From Chlorops oryzae (lineage: Eukaryota > Arthropoda > Insecta > Diptera > Chloropidae): DNA of 64,000 nucleotides. Each line of letters opens with the position of its first letter. The stretch's first letter is position 1. The DNA is taken from positions 127,342,393-127,406,392 of the forward strand of contig CM035806.1 of NCBI GenBank assembly GCA_020466095.1. Reading direction: 5' to 3'. A program made the translations under genes and the position numbers. Under the pieces are notes generated by a model. That model did no database searches. It was not told where the DNA came from and worked only from the letters and a program-made list of their open reading frames with translations. Below are positions 55,060-64,000 of the stretch, piece after piece.

Positions 55060-56141
55060 TGTAACAAGCCCTTCTCCATCCCATTCCATTCCACGTTGTG
55101 GATTGGAAGGCATGGTCTTCACGTCTCGCACCGTACTCTGCATTTTTGAAGTGCCATTGTCTAGCTCGTCGATGGGTGTGGGTTGGTGCAGATTGTAAAG
55201 CGAGGAAGTCAGTTACCGAACGAAAAAAGAAATATTAAATGCAGAGATTTGTTAGAGTTCTTACGAAATCCAAACGACAGACGAAAACTCACTCGGAATA
55301 TAGCCCAATGCGAAAACAGGATTCTATTATCATGATGCAGACTTGCAAAACCTTAACTTTGTACCGGTGGTCGTGGCTGCGATCAGCATTTACTCGATTT
55401 AACGGAATTAATATTATAGCCAACGACCAGTAACGTCCGCCAACGTACCGTGCCGTTCGAGACAGATGGTATCGCTCGACGGTCTTCACCCTCCCTGCCA
55501 TGATAACGATCCGATGATTTTTACCCGTTATCCCTGTATGTACGCATTGCCACAAACGTGTCCTTTTAGTTCATTTAAAAAAAATTTAAGTATTCATTTT
55601 CACGACGGAATTCATATATGTATTTTATTCATTGGTTTTTTTTTTTCTTCTAACATTAGATCTTATCCGGAGTGTCGAGAAAAAAAATTTACAATTCGTT
55701 GCGCTATTCACGTTTTTCTTATTTTTAATGACTCTCAGGAATAATACATATCAGGAGACATATCTCTCACGAAAAGAAAAACAACGTAAACTATTTTTAA
55801 AAGTAAAAAAAATCAGTAGGATTTATATGCTTATAAACGAAGTGGTTCAATTCATAAGCGACACCATTAGCTATGTGCCTTTCTCTTTTTACTTTTTTTT
55901 TTCTTTTGTTAACTATTTGGAATATCTTCTCTCAGACAAAAATAAACTTTTTTTCGTAATTAAAAAAGAACTATAACTAAAACTATAATTTTCATGCTCG
56001 ACCAAACGACTAACCCCTAAAAGGCGTTTAACACAATAATAAAAGTTCTTATCCTAAAATTAGGCAATGTTTTTTTTTTCTTACTTTGTTCTCTTTCACT
56101 TATCTCGAAACTAAACCAAGGAAATTTATTTCGCTTTTTAT
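55060..56141 (-). repeat. 3' LTR of the gypsy-like element (minimum extent)
   Basis: It can be followed only to 56141 because its partner leaves the window; the true LTR may reach further toward 57190. Just beyond lies a run of more than 30 T (56291-56322), and 56323-57560 has no gene I recognise. Confidence 0.8.
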
Positions 56142-56286
56142 ATCTTGGACATCCGTCCAATAGAGTGTAAAATTTCGGCACTAGGTTGGCTTAGCGATCA
56201 GTAACGATGGCGAAGATGAAAGGCATCCTTCGTATGACTTTTACTTGCTTTTTAGTTTCGTTTTTTTTTTTTTTCTTTAATTGTTT

Positions 56287-56323
<37 letters not shown>

Positions 56324-57561
56324 ACGATACTACGTTAGTGGTTCCAAAAGAAAGTCGTTACGGATCGCTATTCCACCATTATGTCCATATACCAAAAGGT
56401 TTCATTGGATATAGCACTTTAATTCGTCACTTACATAAGGAACACAGTGATGCTGCCGCAGTCGATTTCATCAGGCCTGTTGATTTCGCTGCTGGAACAT
56501 GCTGTCGCTGTAAGCTGTAATGATAAGCTTATGATGACGAAATATATTTCCTGCAAGTCGAGTAAGTATTTTAGTTTACGCTTAAAAAAAAGTAGGAAAA
56601 TTGATTCTATAATTCTACTTATTTTTTTTTCTTTTACTTTTTTTTTCTTATTTTCTTTTTGGATTAATTCGGTTTTTTTTTTCTTGTTTAATCAAAAAAA
56701 AAATTCGAAGGAACCACATCGACCCGATTACATGGTCAATGAGTGTGGAATGTCAGGAAGACATGCTCCGGTGGCTTGCAAAAGAGGAGCGTGCGAAACC
56801 AGGGATTTTACTTTTAGAGGAGGGCCATAGATCCACGGTAGTTTTGCGGAAGTCGCGCTCCACTTCTCGTCTTCCAGACCCACTAAGGTTGACTTAGAAA
56901 CCGCCACTTTTCGGACGGCACCAGATTCACTCCGTGATTTCTTTGCTTTTCGCAGGCCAAGGAGATCCAGCGGGGCGCAGGCCAACTGCCACGGCCAACG
57001 TTTCGATTGTCCCTCTCGTGCTCTAGGAGAAGGCACCCTTGTTTGCCAAATGGAATTCTGGTGGTATTACGGCTCTAACCTCTGAGAAGTTTCCGTATTT
57101 CGGGCAAAATCTTGATCTATACCAAAAATGTTTGTTATATCTACACATATTCCAAGTGCCTGATGACAAAAATTAATTTTTACCTGATTTTGGTCGCCGG
57201 ATGCCGGGTCCAGGACAGGATATAAAAAATTTGGTGCTACGAAAATTTAAGTCGACTTCATGCGACCAGCGTCAAATCCAAAAAGAACTATGCATTCCCG
57301 GCTCTCTATATTGGCTGCACTGCTGTTTGACAGAGTGGACCATAGACGAACACACAAGAATGACAGTTGACTTTTCGGTTTGCCTAACTCACCTGTCTCC
57401 ACAATCATTGGAGTGCCGTGTAAATCCGAACGCAATAAAAATGTAAAAATGGCAATAAAAAATGTATCGCTTGTCACAACACAGGTCGCATTTGATCTTC
57501 GGACCGACAGACAAATACGAGCTGAAAGAAGCTTAAGAGATCAGTCTCAGTTGATGGAACA

Positions 57562-58626
57562 TCACCAGATATCTTTAGCATGATACACTCCCCTTGCTTT
57601 GGATAGTATATCTTCCAACAGATAACACGCCTTTCCTAGTTTTTGTTTTACTACTGCTTTGATACCACGGGGTGCTAATTTGGCATTGAAATTTTTTTGA
57701 AGATTGCTCTGAGCAAAATTTCGACGCACTACTTCCTGGCCAACTGTAAAGGAGCGGGGTCTAGCGCGCAAATTATAATGTTTAGCATTTTTTTCATATG
57801 CCACTTTCATGCTATTCTTGATGGAGTTTCGAAGTAGGGTTAGCTCATCCTGCCTATCTAGTGGACTGCCTTCCGTTAATAGTCCTAAATTTTTCAGAAG
57901 CGTATAGTCTTGCCCATGTCTGCACATATGTTGACCAAATAAAACATAATAAGGCGAGGTCTCTATGGTTTGATGGACACTATTTCTTAGGGCTGCATTA
58001 ATATCACTCAAGAAAATATCCCACTCTCGTTGATCTTTTCTGATATATGATCGAAGTGCTTCATTAATGCTACGGTTAACGCGTTCGGAAGCGTTAGCTT
58101 GGGGCGAGTATACGGCCGTTAGGGTGTGTTTTACCCCATATTTGCTCAAAAATGCTGTAAACTCCTTGCATTTAAACTGGCTACCGTTATCGGATACTAT
58201 GGTTTCGGGAACTCCGAAGCAGTCAAAAATTTCCGTTTTTAGAAAGTCTATAATATTTTTCGAGTTGAATTTCTTCAAGGGCTTCAGAAATGAAAATTTT
58301 GAGTGGTGATCAAGGATGATAAAGATTCCTATGTTTCCTTTTTTTGTACGTGGAAACGGGCCTATTAGGTCGATATAAAGGCGCTGGAATGGTCTTTCGG
58401 TGTCTGGTAATTTTCCCAGTTCTGGTCTGAGATTTCTAGGAGGTGTTTTTGATGTTCTACATAAGTCACAGTTAAGGACAAGGATCTTCACATCTTTCGC
58501 TAACCCTGGCCAATAAAAGTGCCTTCTTATTCTTTCGAGGGTTTTAGCAATACCGCCATGGGCTGCGGAAGGTGGATTGTGGGCTGCTGTCACCACGTCT
58601 CTCCTCAACTCCTCAGGAACGTACAA
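57562..58626 (-). CDS. Gypsy-like integrase
   Basis: The zinc-binding HHCC region is HNPPSAAHGGI...CDLCRTS. The core has the three acidic residues in YIDLIGPF, VSDNGSQF and SPQANASERVN. The C-terminal part ends LLEDILSKARGVYHAKDIW, then a stop. It is a single 355-codon frame, intact, overlapping the RNase H frame by about 20 bp out of phase. It inserts the cDNA into the chromosome. No chromodomain is visible, and no further ORF follows on the minus strand before the LTR. Confidence 0.92.
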   Translation of the reverse strand: MYVPEELRRDVVTAAHNPPSAAHGGIAKTLERIRRHFYWPGLAKDVKILVLNCDLCRTSKTPPRNLRPELGKLPDTERPFQRLYIDLIGPFPRTKKGNIGIFIILDHHSKFSFLKPLKKFNSKNIIDFLKTEIFDCFGVPETIVSDNGSQFKCKEFTAFLSKYGVKHTLTAVYSPQANASERVNRSINEALRSYIRKDQREWDIFLSDINAALRNSVHQTIETSPYYVLFGQHMCRHGQDYTLLKNLGLLTEGSPLDRQDELTLLRNSIKNSMKVAYEKNAKHYNLRARPRSFTVGQEVVRRNFAQSNLQKNFNAKLAPRGIKAVVKQKLGKACYLLEDILSKARGVYHAKDIW

Positions 58627-59340
58627 TTTCCAATGTTCTTCGCCGGAATTGCATCTATTCCTACGCGATGATAAATATATTTATCAATAATACGAAAGTC
58701 GGGCATATTGGCGTCTAACAGTTTATTTTTCAATAAGATATATTTTTCTCCCGTAAAATGATCTGAATTGAGATTAATCGAAGGTATAGTTTCAATGTCT
58801 AGCTCTCCCACTTCCACAGGGTCGAACGACCGAGATAAAGCATCGGCTACTACATTTTCTCGTCCCTTTCTATGTTCAATCGTGAACTTGAAAGCTTGGA
58901 GTTTTAAGGCCCACCGTGCCAAACGACAGCTCAGGTCTTTCTGACTCATGAGCCATTTAAGACTCGCGTGGTCCGTTACGACCTTGAACTCGTGCCCTTC
59001 GATATAGGCTCTAAACTTTTTATTGCAACTACAACAGCATAAATTCCTGTTCTGACACCGTATAATTTGTTGGGCCTTATTCAGTTTTTGAGAAATGTAA
59101 GCTATTGGTTTTTCCACCCCACTGTCATCGCACTGAGCTAGAAGCCCCCCAATGCCATATTTGCTTGCATCACATTGCAATATGAACGGTTTTTCATAGT
59201 TTGGCGGTACTAATACTGGTGCCGTAGTAAGCTGGCGTTTCAAATTTTCAAAAGCTGACTGTGCTGATTGGTTCCATTCAAAATTTTGTCGTTTGGCCAA
59301 CAAAATCGGTCAAGGGCGAAGCTATGGTAGCATAATCGTG
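58605..59340 (-). pseudogene. Gypsy-like RNase H domain
   Basis: FEWNQSAQSAFENLKRQLTT, FILQCDASKYGIGGLLAQ, FKVVTDHASLKWLMSQKDLS and EHRKGRENVVADALSRS mark the Ty3/gypsy RNase H. Around 59030-59065 the residues between LNKAQ and KKFRAYIEG read out of phase (NRNLCCCSC), so a compensating pair of one-base shifts has hit this part. It removes the RNA strand of the hybrid. Confidence 0.85.
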
Positions 59341-59417
59341 CACAAAACGACGATACCAACCTGCCATGCCAAGGAAGCGTCTTAATTGCTTTGTAGTTTT
59401 TGGAACAGGGAATTCAG

Positions 59418-60560
59418 TTATCGCAATATCTTTTGAGGGTCAACCATTAGCGATCCTTTTCCTACGATGAATCCTAAATATTTCACTTCTCTCAGACTAA
59501 AGTCGCTCTTGGCTATATTAATGGTTAAGCCCGCTTTCCTGAGAAGTGTGGCCACTTCGAGTAAATCGGACAGGTGGTCATCGAAAGTTTGAGAGACTAT
59601 CATTAAATCATCTAAATAGACGAACACTCTCGATTTCAAATGATACGGTATAACTTTGTCCATTAATCGGCAAAGGGTTTGCGGCGCATTACATAAGCCG
59701 AACGGCATACGTACGAACTGATATAATGGTCGATTAGGTATGGTAAAGGCGGTCTTGGGACGGGACTCAGGTGATAAAACAATTTGCCAAAAGGCATCTT
59801 TTAGGTCTATTTTCGAGATGTAGTGAACTGCTGGTAGACGAGAAATTAATCCGTCTATATGGGGTATCGGATATGCGTCTTTAGCTGTTACCTCATTCAA
59901 GCGTCTTGAATCTAAACAAAATCTAACTTTTCCTGGTTTCACTACGAGTATACCAGGTGAAGACCAGGGGGATTCTTTCGCTTCCTCAATTACTCCTAAG
60001 CGAATCATTCGGTCAAGTTCTTCCACTAATAGTTTTTCCATTGCTGGAGAAATTGGGTAGTATCGCTGCTTAATGGGGGACGCATTTCCCGTATCTATCC
60101 TATGCTCTACTAAGGTTGTTTTTCCTAGGCCTTCTTTTTCTGACGAGGGAAAAGCGGCTATAATAGCTTTGAGGCGTTCTTGCTGTTGGGGATTGAGGAA
60201 TGGTATGTCGTCCCCATCAATAGAGCAGAGCTCTTTACATTCTGGTTCCGTGACTATTTTGATACCACAGGCATTCCAAAAATCCATGCCGCAGATAACA
60301 TTTTGTTTCACAGACGGTATTACTAGGAAATTAATAACGTGTGTTTTGCCATTAAAAGAGATAGGATAGTTAATCGAACCCACGACCTGTTGACGTTGGC
60401 CGTCCGCAGTTCGTACACTTCCGGAAAATTTTACAAAACTATCTGTATGAGATGCAATACACTTTTGTGCTAAGTTTCCTCCTAAACAACTTTTGTTGGC
60501 TCCACTGTCCAATAGCGCCAAAAACGACTTCTCCTTGCAATTTTAATTGCATATAGACTC
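59418..60560 (-). CDS. Gypsy-like protease and reverse transcriptase
   Basis: Protease active site LALLDSGANKSCLGG (about 60480-60525) and the IICGMDFW-like VICGMDFWNACG lead into RT. RT motifs: VRFCLDSRRLNEVTAKDAYP, IDLKDAFWQI, FVRMPFGLCNAPQT and the catalytic VFVYLDDLMIVS, with LREVKYLGFIV downstream. The frame is open for about 368 codons and breaks near 59418, just before the RNase H section. It is in a different frame from Gag, so either frameshifting or an indel joins them. All catalytic residues I can check are present. Confidence 0.9.
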
Positions 60561-61797
60561 GGTTATCGTTATCGGTCTGAACCATGGAAGCTATTACAAA
60601 GTTCCGTAAGAGGGATTTATTTGCATAAAAGTTCTTTATACGTTTAGTTGAACGGACTTGCTTTTTTGTATGAGGTAAATTTAAAAATATTTCTGAACGA
60701 CGCTTTAGATATTCGGCCATGCGTACATGGTAAGGTTTGAAGCTGTAATGAATGGGCTTTGGGTAATCGTTGTTAATTGGTGGTGGAGAGCTAAAAGTTT
60801 CTATTGTTCCTTGTCTCGAGGCGCATGATTCGGACGTCCGGACTGGGGAGGAGGAACGTCCTTCCTTAAGTTTTCCGAACCCGATTTGCATTTTGGACAG
60901 GATGGTTTGTATGTGTTTTACTGCTCCGCAACCGTAGCAGAAAATTCTCCTTTCTTTAATACAATCGTGATAACTATGCCCTGGTTCTTCACAGTTCCAG
61001 CAAACCAAACGAGATTCCCTAAGAGAGTTGACTTCATGAAATTGGGATGTCGGAGAATGCTCATTTGTCGGGCTATTACATAAGATTTCAGAAATTTGTC
61101 GACGCTGAGTCGGATATCTACTGGCAGAAATGTCTTGGAAAAATTTTTCATGTTTCCGAACCTCGCTCCTCAGAATGGAAATTTCGGTGATTCTTAAATG
61201 AAGCAATTCGAGTCTCAAATCCGGTTTTAAATTCCGCAACAATAACTCGACAAGTTGCTCTTCTGACATGGGGACGCGTAGGGTATCACTCATGTTCATA
61301 AGGACATCTAGGAATTCATCAAAAGGCTCATTTGGCTTTTGTTTTCGCCTCCGCATGTCGTCCATAATGTCTGAGTCGGACACGTGAGTTTTGAATTGAC
61401 GACGCAGCGCTTGGCATAACTCAAACCATTCCAGGACATCTACCTGGCGGTGATAGCGCCAGAACCATTGTAAGGCTTTGTCTTCAAAAATAGAGTGTAT
61501 GTGTTGACACAACAATGAAAAATCCCCATTTAGCTGAGACGTCGTCAGTATGTTTAGACGATAGATGAAATCATCTATGGGTATGTCGTCTTTAGTACCT
61601 TTAAATTTCAGACGCCAGTTCTTTATAAGATTGGATGTTTTTTCTGTGACTCTAGAATTTGCTTCCTCATGTGGTTGTGGACGGGCGGCTTTATAAGGCT
61701 GGTCTCTAGGCCAATCTACAGATTCACGAGAAGCTATCCTCATCGGATTGGTATTATTAGCCGAATTTCCGTTGTTAACCAATAAGGTTCGAAACAA
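60545..61797 (-). pseudogene. Gypsy-like Gag (capsid and nucleocapsid)
   Basis: The retrotransposon capsid region reads LIKNWRLKFKGTKDDIPIDD then FIYRL, LQWFWRYHRQ, FDEFLDVLMNM and LVELLLRNLKPDLRLELL, a standard all-helical Gag. It is followed by a complete CCHC knuckle CWNCEEPGHSYHDC and a second that starts CYGCG but is broken by a one-base shift near 60905. The reading frame past about 60545 overlaps protease in a different frame. Gag should package the RNA into particles. Confidence 0.88.
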
Positions 61798-62039
61798 GGT
61801 TTGAGCTCACTAGAAATTGTGTTGGTAATTTCTTGACGGAAATTATTCAAAGAATCAGAAATTAATGCTTGGACTCGCTGTTCAGAGACAGCTGGAATTA
61901 ACTGGAATATCGGCCTGTTGTTGCTGGGACTTGTGAGCTGAAACACCGGGTTTGGTGCAGGAATGTTTGGCTGTTGTGTTGCTTGTGCGCGTGTGTTAGG
62001 TCTATCGCGCCGGAGCGTTATTATTACCTCTACCACGCG

Positions 62040-62300
62040 TAGTGGTTGATCTATTTGATAGACTATTACGACCTGTTGCGCTAGTGGTGTTTAAAAGCTC
62101 GTCGCAATTTTGACGGCAAACTGGACACGAAGGATTGGTCTGCAGCCATCTTTGCAGGCATGCTTAAATGAAAAGTATGTTTGCAAGGTGTCTCTACCGT
62201 TTCTTTCTCGTTTGCTAAGACTATCGCTACAAATCGTGCATTGTGGTAAGCTACCCCCTACAGCTCCTTCGCTTCTTTCTGGGCTTCTAGGCGTGGGCAT
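62040..62300 (-). pseudogene. RING-H2 finger at the start of the gypsy Gag reading region
   Basis: From ATG 62300 the minus strand gives QCTICSD (first Cys pair, about 62230-62245). In the next frame come PCKHTFH (about 62173-62193), and one base further CLQRWLQTNPSCPVCR (about 62113-62160). Together they fit C-x2-C-x(n)-C-x-H-x2-H-x2-C-x10-C-x2-C, a RING-H2 E3-ligase-type finger with its usual Trp. Two one-base shifts interrupt it in this copy. An Asn/Thr/Arg-rich linker leads to Gag. RING fingers usually recruit E2 enzymes for ubiquitin transfer; the role here is unknown. Confidence 0.75.
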
Positions 62301-62426
62301 TTCTAGTGTTTATATATATATATATGCGTTTACTGATATGTTGTGAACTAAAAGGATTCGTTTTGTTTCGGCGAATACGTACCTACGGTTCATTGAGACG
62401 TTTGTGGAATATTAAAATTTTGAAGG

Positions 62427-62471
<45 letters not shown>

Positions 62472-62898
62472 AGAATCTAAATATTTAAAAATAATTCAAC
62501 TTCAATAAAACAAACTATTGTCACCAAAGCTATATCCGAGCAAGCTCTTATCTTAGATTCAATACTTAACGGTACCCCTACTTCCAAAAGATTTAGGGCG
62601 TAAAATCCAGAAAGGTAAAGAATCTATAAATATCCTCGATTAATGTCGGTTAGCCACGTAATTAACGGTCCGATCCTCCGTTTTGAAGTTTGGCTAATCC
62701 CGAAATATTATGAGCTTCCAACATTACCTTGAACATTTTTCTAAGGACTATTAAAATTATATGTGGTTCTTATCCACTTCTCTATAGATAAAGAAAAAAA
62801 TCCATCATTTAACGTTAATACGAGTGTTTGGTACGAATGCCAAAAAAATTTCATGTGGGCCTTTCTGTAAAATTCATCGAGAATTTCCCTTTCCGGGC
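62301..62898. other. Leader of the gypsy-like element
   Basis: It holds a short TA repeat (about 62311-62322) and an uninterrupted T run of about 42 bases (62429-62470; A run on the element's sense strand). No gene is seen. The homopolymer is a likely source of base-calling errors. Confidence 0.6.
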
Positions 62899-62916
62899 CA
62901 CACACGTTGGGCGCCA
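62899..62916 (-). promoter_or_regulatory. Primer binding site of the gypsy-like element
   Basis: Minus-strand TGGCGCCCAACGTGTGTG resembles the sites complementary to the 3' end of a tRNA (Lys-like) in insect gypsy elements. It starts six bases after the LTR. Confidence 0.7.
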
Positions 62917-62922
62917 TCTTTC

Positions 62923-64000
62923 TGTAACAAGCCCTTCTCCATCCCATTCCATTCCACGTTGTGGATTGGAAGGCATGGTCTTCACGTCTCGCACCGTACT
63001 CTGCATTTTTGAAGTGCCATTGTCTAGCTCGTCGATGGGTGTGGGTTGGTGCAGATTGTAAAGCGAGGAAGTCAGTTACCGAACGAAAAAAGAAATATTA
63101 AATGCAGAGATTTGTTAGAGTTCTTACGAAATCCAAACGACAGACGAAAACTCACTCGGAATATAGCCCAATGCGCAAACAGGATTCTATTATCATGATG
63201 CAGACTTGCAAAACCTTAACTTTGTACCGGTGGTCGTGGCTGCGATCAGCATTTACTCGATTTAACGGAATTAATATTATAGCCAACGACCAGTAACGTC
63301 CGCCAACGTACCGTGCCGTTCGAGACAGATGGTATCGCTCGACGGTCTTCACCCTCCCTGCCATGATAACGATCCGATGATTTTTACCGTTATCCCTGTA
63401 TGTACGCATTGCCACAAACGTGTCCTTTTAGTTCATTTAAAAAAAATTTAAGTATTCATTTTCACGACGGAATTCATATATGTATTTTATTCATTGGTTT
63501 TTTTTTTTCTTCTAACATTAGATCTTATCCCGGAGTGTCGAGAAAAAAATTTACAATTCGTTGCCGCTATTCACGTTTTCTTATTTTAATGACTCTCAGG
63601 AATAATACATATCAGGAGACATATCTCTCACGAAAAGAAAAACAACGTAAACTATTTTTAAAAGTAAAAAAAATCAGTAGGATTTATATGCTTATAAACG
63701 AAGTGGTTCAATTCATAAGCGACACCATTAGCTATGTGCCTTTCTCTTTTTACTTTTTTTTTTTCTTTTGTTAACTATTTGGAATATCTTCTCTCAGACA
63801 AAAAATAAACTTTTTTTTTCGTAATTAAAAAAAACTATAACTAAAACTATAATTTTCATGCTCGACCAAACGACTAACCCTAAAAGGCGTTTAACACAAT
63901 AATAAAAAGTTCTCATCCTACAATTAGGCAATGTTTTTTTTTCTTACTTTGTTCTTTTTCACTTATCTCGAAACTAAACCAAGGAAATTTATTTCGCTTT
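62923..64000 (-). repeat. 5' LTR of the gypsy-like element (partial)
   Basis: It is identical to 55060-56141 except for single-base indels, mainly in homopolymers. Its outer end is outside the window. High identity means recent insertion. Confidence 0.88.

Larger units (their letters stand above)
55060..64000 (-). mobile_element. mdg3/blastopia-like gypsy LTR retrotransposon, minus strand, runs off the window
   Basis: LTRs begin (plus orientation) TGTAACAAGCCC at 55060 and 62923 and are near-identical for at least 1078 bp. On the minus strand the 5' LTR is at the right and continues past 64000. A primer site TGGCGCCCAACGTGTG lies six bases inside (62916 downward). Order: RING-H2, Gag, protease, RT, RNase H, integrase, 3' LTR. 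The integrase ending with SPQANASERVNRS suggests the mdg3/blastopia group. No envelope-like gene was found. Confidence 0.9.

Noticed and set aside
56281..56830. Possible C2H2-like or envelope-like gene after the gypsy integrase
   Set aside because: The frames are on the opposite strand to the element, lack paired cysteines or a membrane-fusion layout, and start in a homopolymer.

Overview
The window looks like repeat-dense nuclear DNA of a higher fly (Diptera, Cyclorrhapha; possibly a tephritid). The evidence is AT-rich sequence, 55-65 bp introns, mini-me/DINE-like repeats with a GACGGACAGACG microsatellite and ATACCCAGCG/CGCTGGGTAT subterminal repeats, P-like and mariner elements, BEL/Pao and mdg3-like LTR elements, and CR1/Jockey-type LINEs. 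I recognise no host gene with confidence. Almost everything that can be named is a transposable element (TE) or its debris, much of it nested. A 100-N scaffold gap (53457-53556) and a 1.4 kb G/T-only tract (21909-23290) mark poor assembly. Many one-base frameshifts in the LTR elements may be decay or sequencing error.

Layout. 1-2743: a LINE reverse-transcriptase tail, a second LINE scrap and a hAT MITE (541 bp, 8-bp TSD). 3261-19260: a 2.7 kb repeat unit ('unit A') in two copies, separated by a tract of short palindromic motifs (5926-7856). The second copy is split by a 5.3 kb foldback element (9753-15073, 9-bp TSD, 1.74 kb arms) and by a PIF/Harbinger derivative (15103-16472, TSD TAA). The first copy keeps both empty sites. 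A diverged solo foldback arm follows (17516-19260). 19737-23290: a DINE-like element, a truncated third unit A, then the G/T tract.

23534-31875: a hAT transposase C-terminus is interrupted by a hAT-type foldback (23917-31827, TSD GTGGACAT). The right arm of that foldback is in turn interrupted by a near-full-length CR1-like LINE (27163-31490). The foldback core holds a DINE fragment, an orphan coding stretch and an element built of palindromic ATTGAAGAAAT-type motifs. 34584-44214: a decayed BEL/Pao element with 392-bp LTR segments, an extra zinc-knuckle ORF after integrase, and an apparently intact mariner in its 3' LTR.

45262-47053: a Harbinger-like MITE and a pogo/Tigger-like element that contains a DINE copy. 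49059-52975: a P-like element with a spliced THAP-domain transposase gene on the minus strand. It has lost its catalytic centre and carries a 997-bp near-perfect palindrome (TSD TAA). 53557-54791: a duplicated segment beside the gap, one copy with a tRNA-derived SINE. 55060-64000: an mdg3/blastopia-like gypsy element on the minus strand, both LTRs partly seen, whose Gag reading region begins with a RING-H2 finger.

There is no operon or pathway here. The genes are transposition machinery (reverse transcriptases, integrases, transposases), and nesting gives their relative ages. The most unusual items are the RING-H2 Gag, the foldback and unit A sequences studded with tRNA-like pol III modules, the two tracts of short palindromic motifs, and the extra zinc-knuckle ORF of the BEL element.
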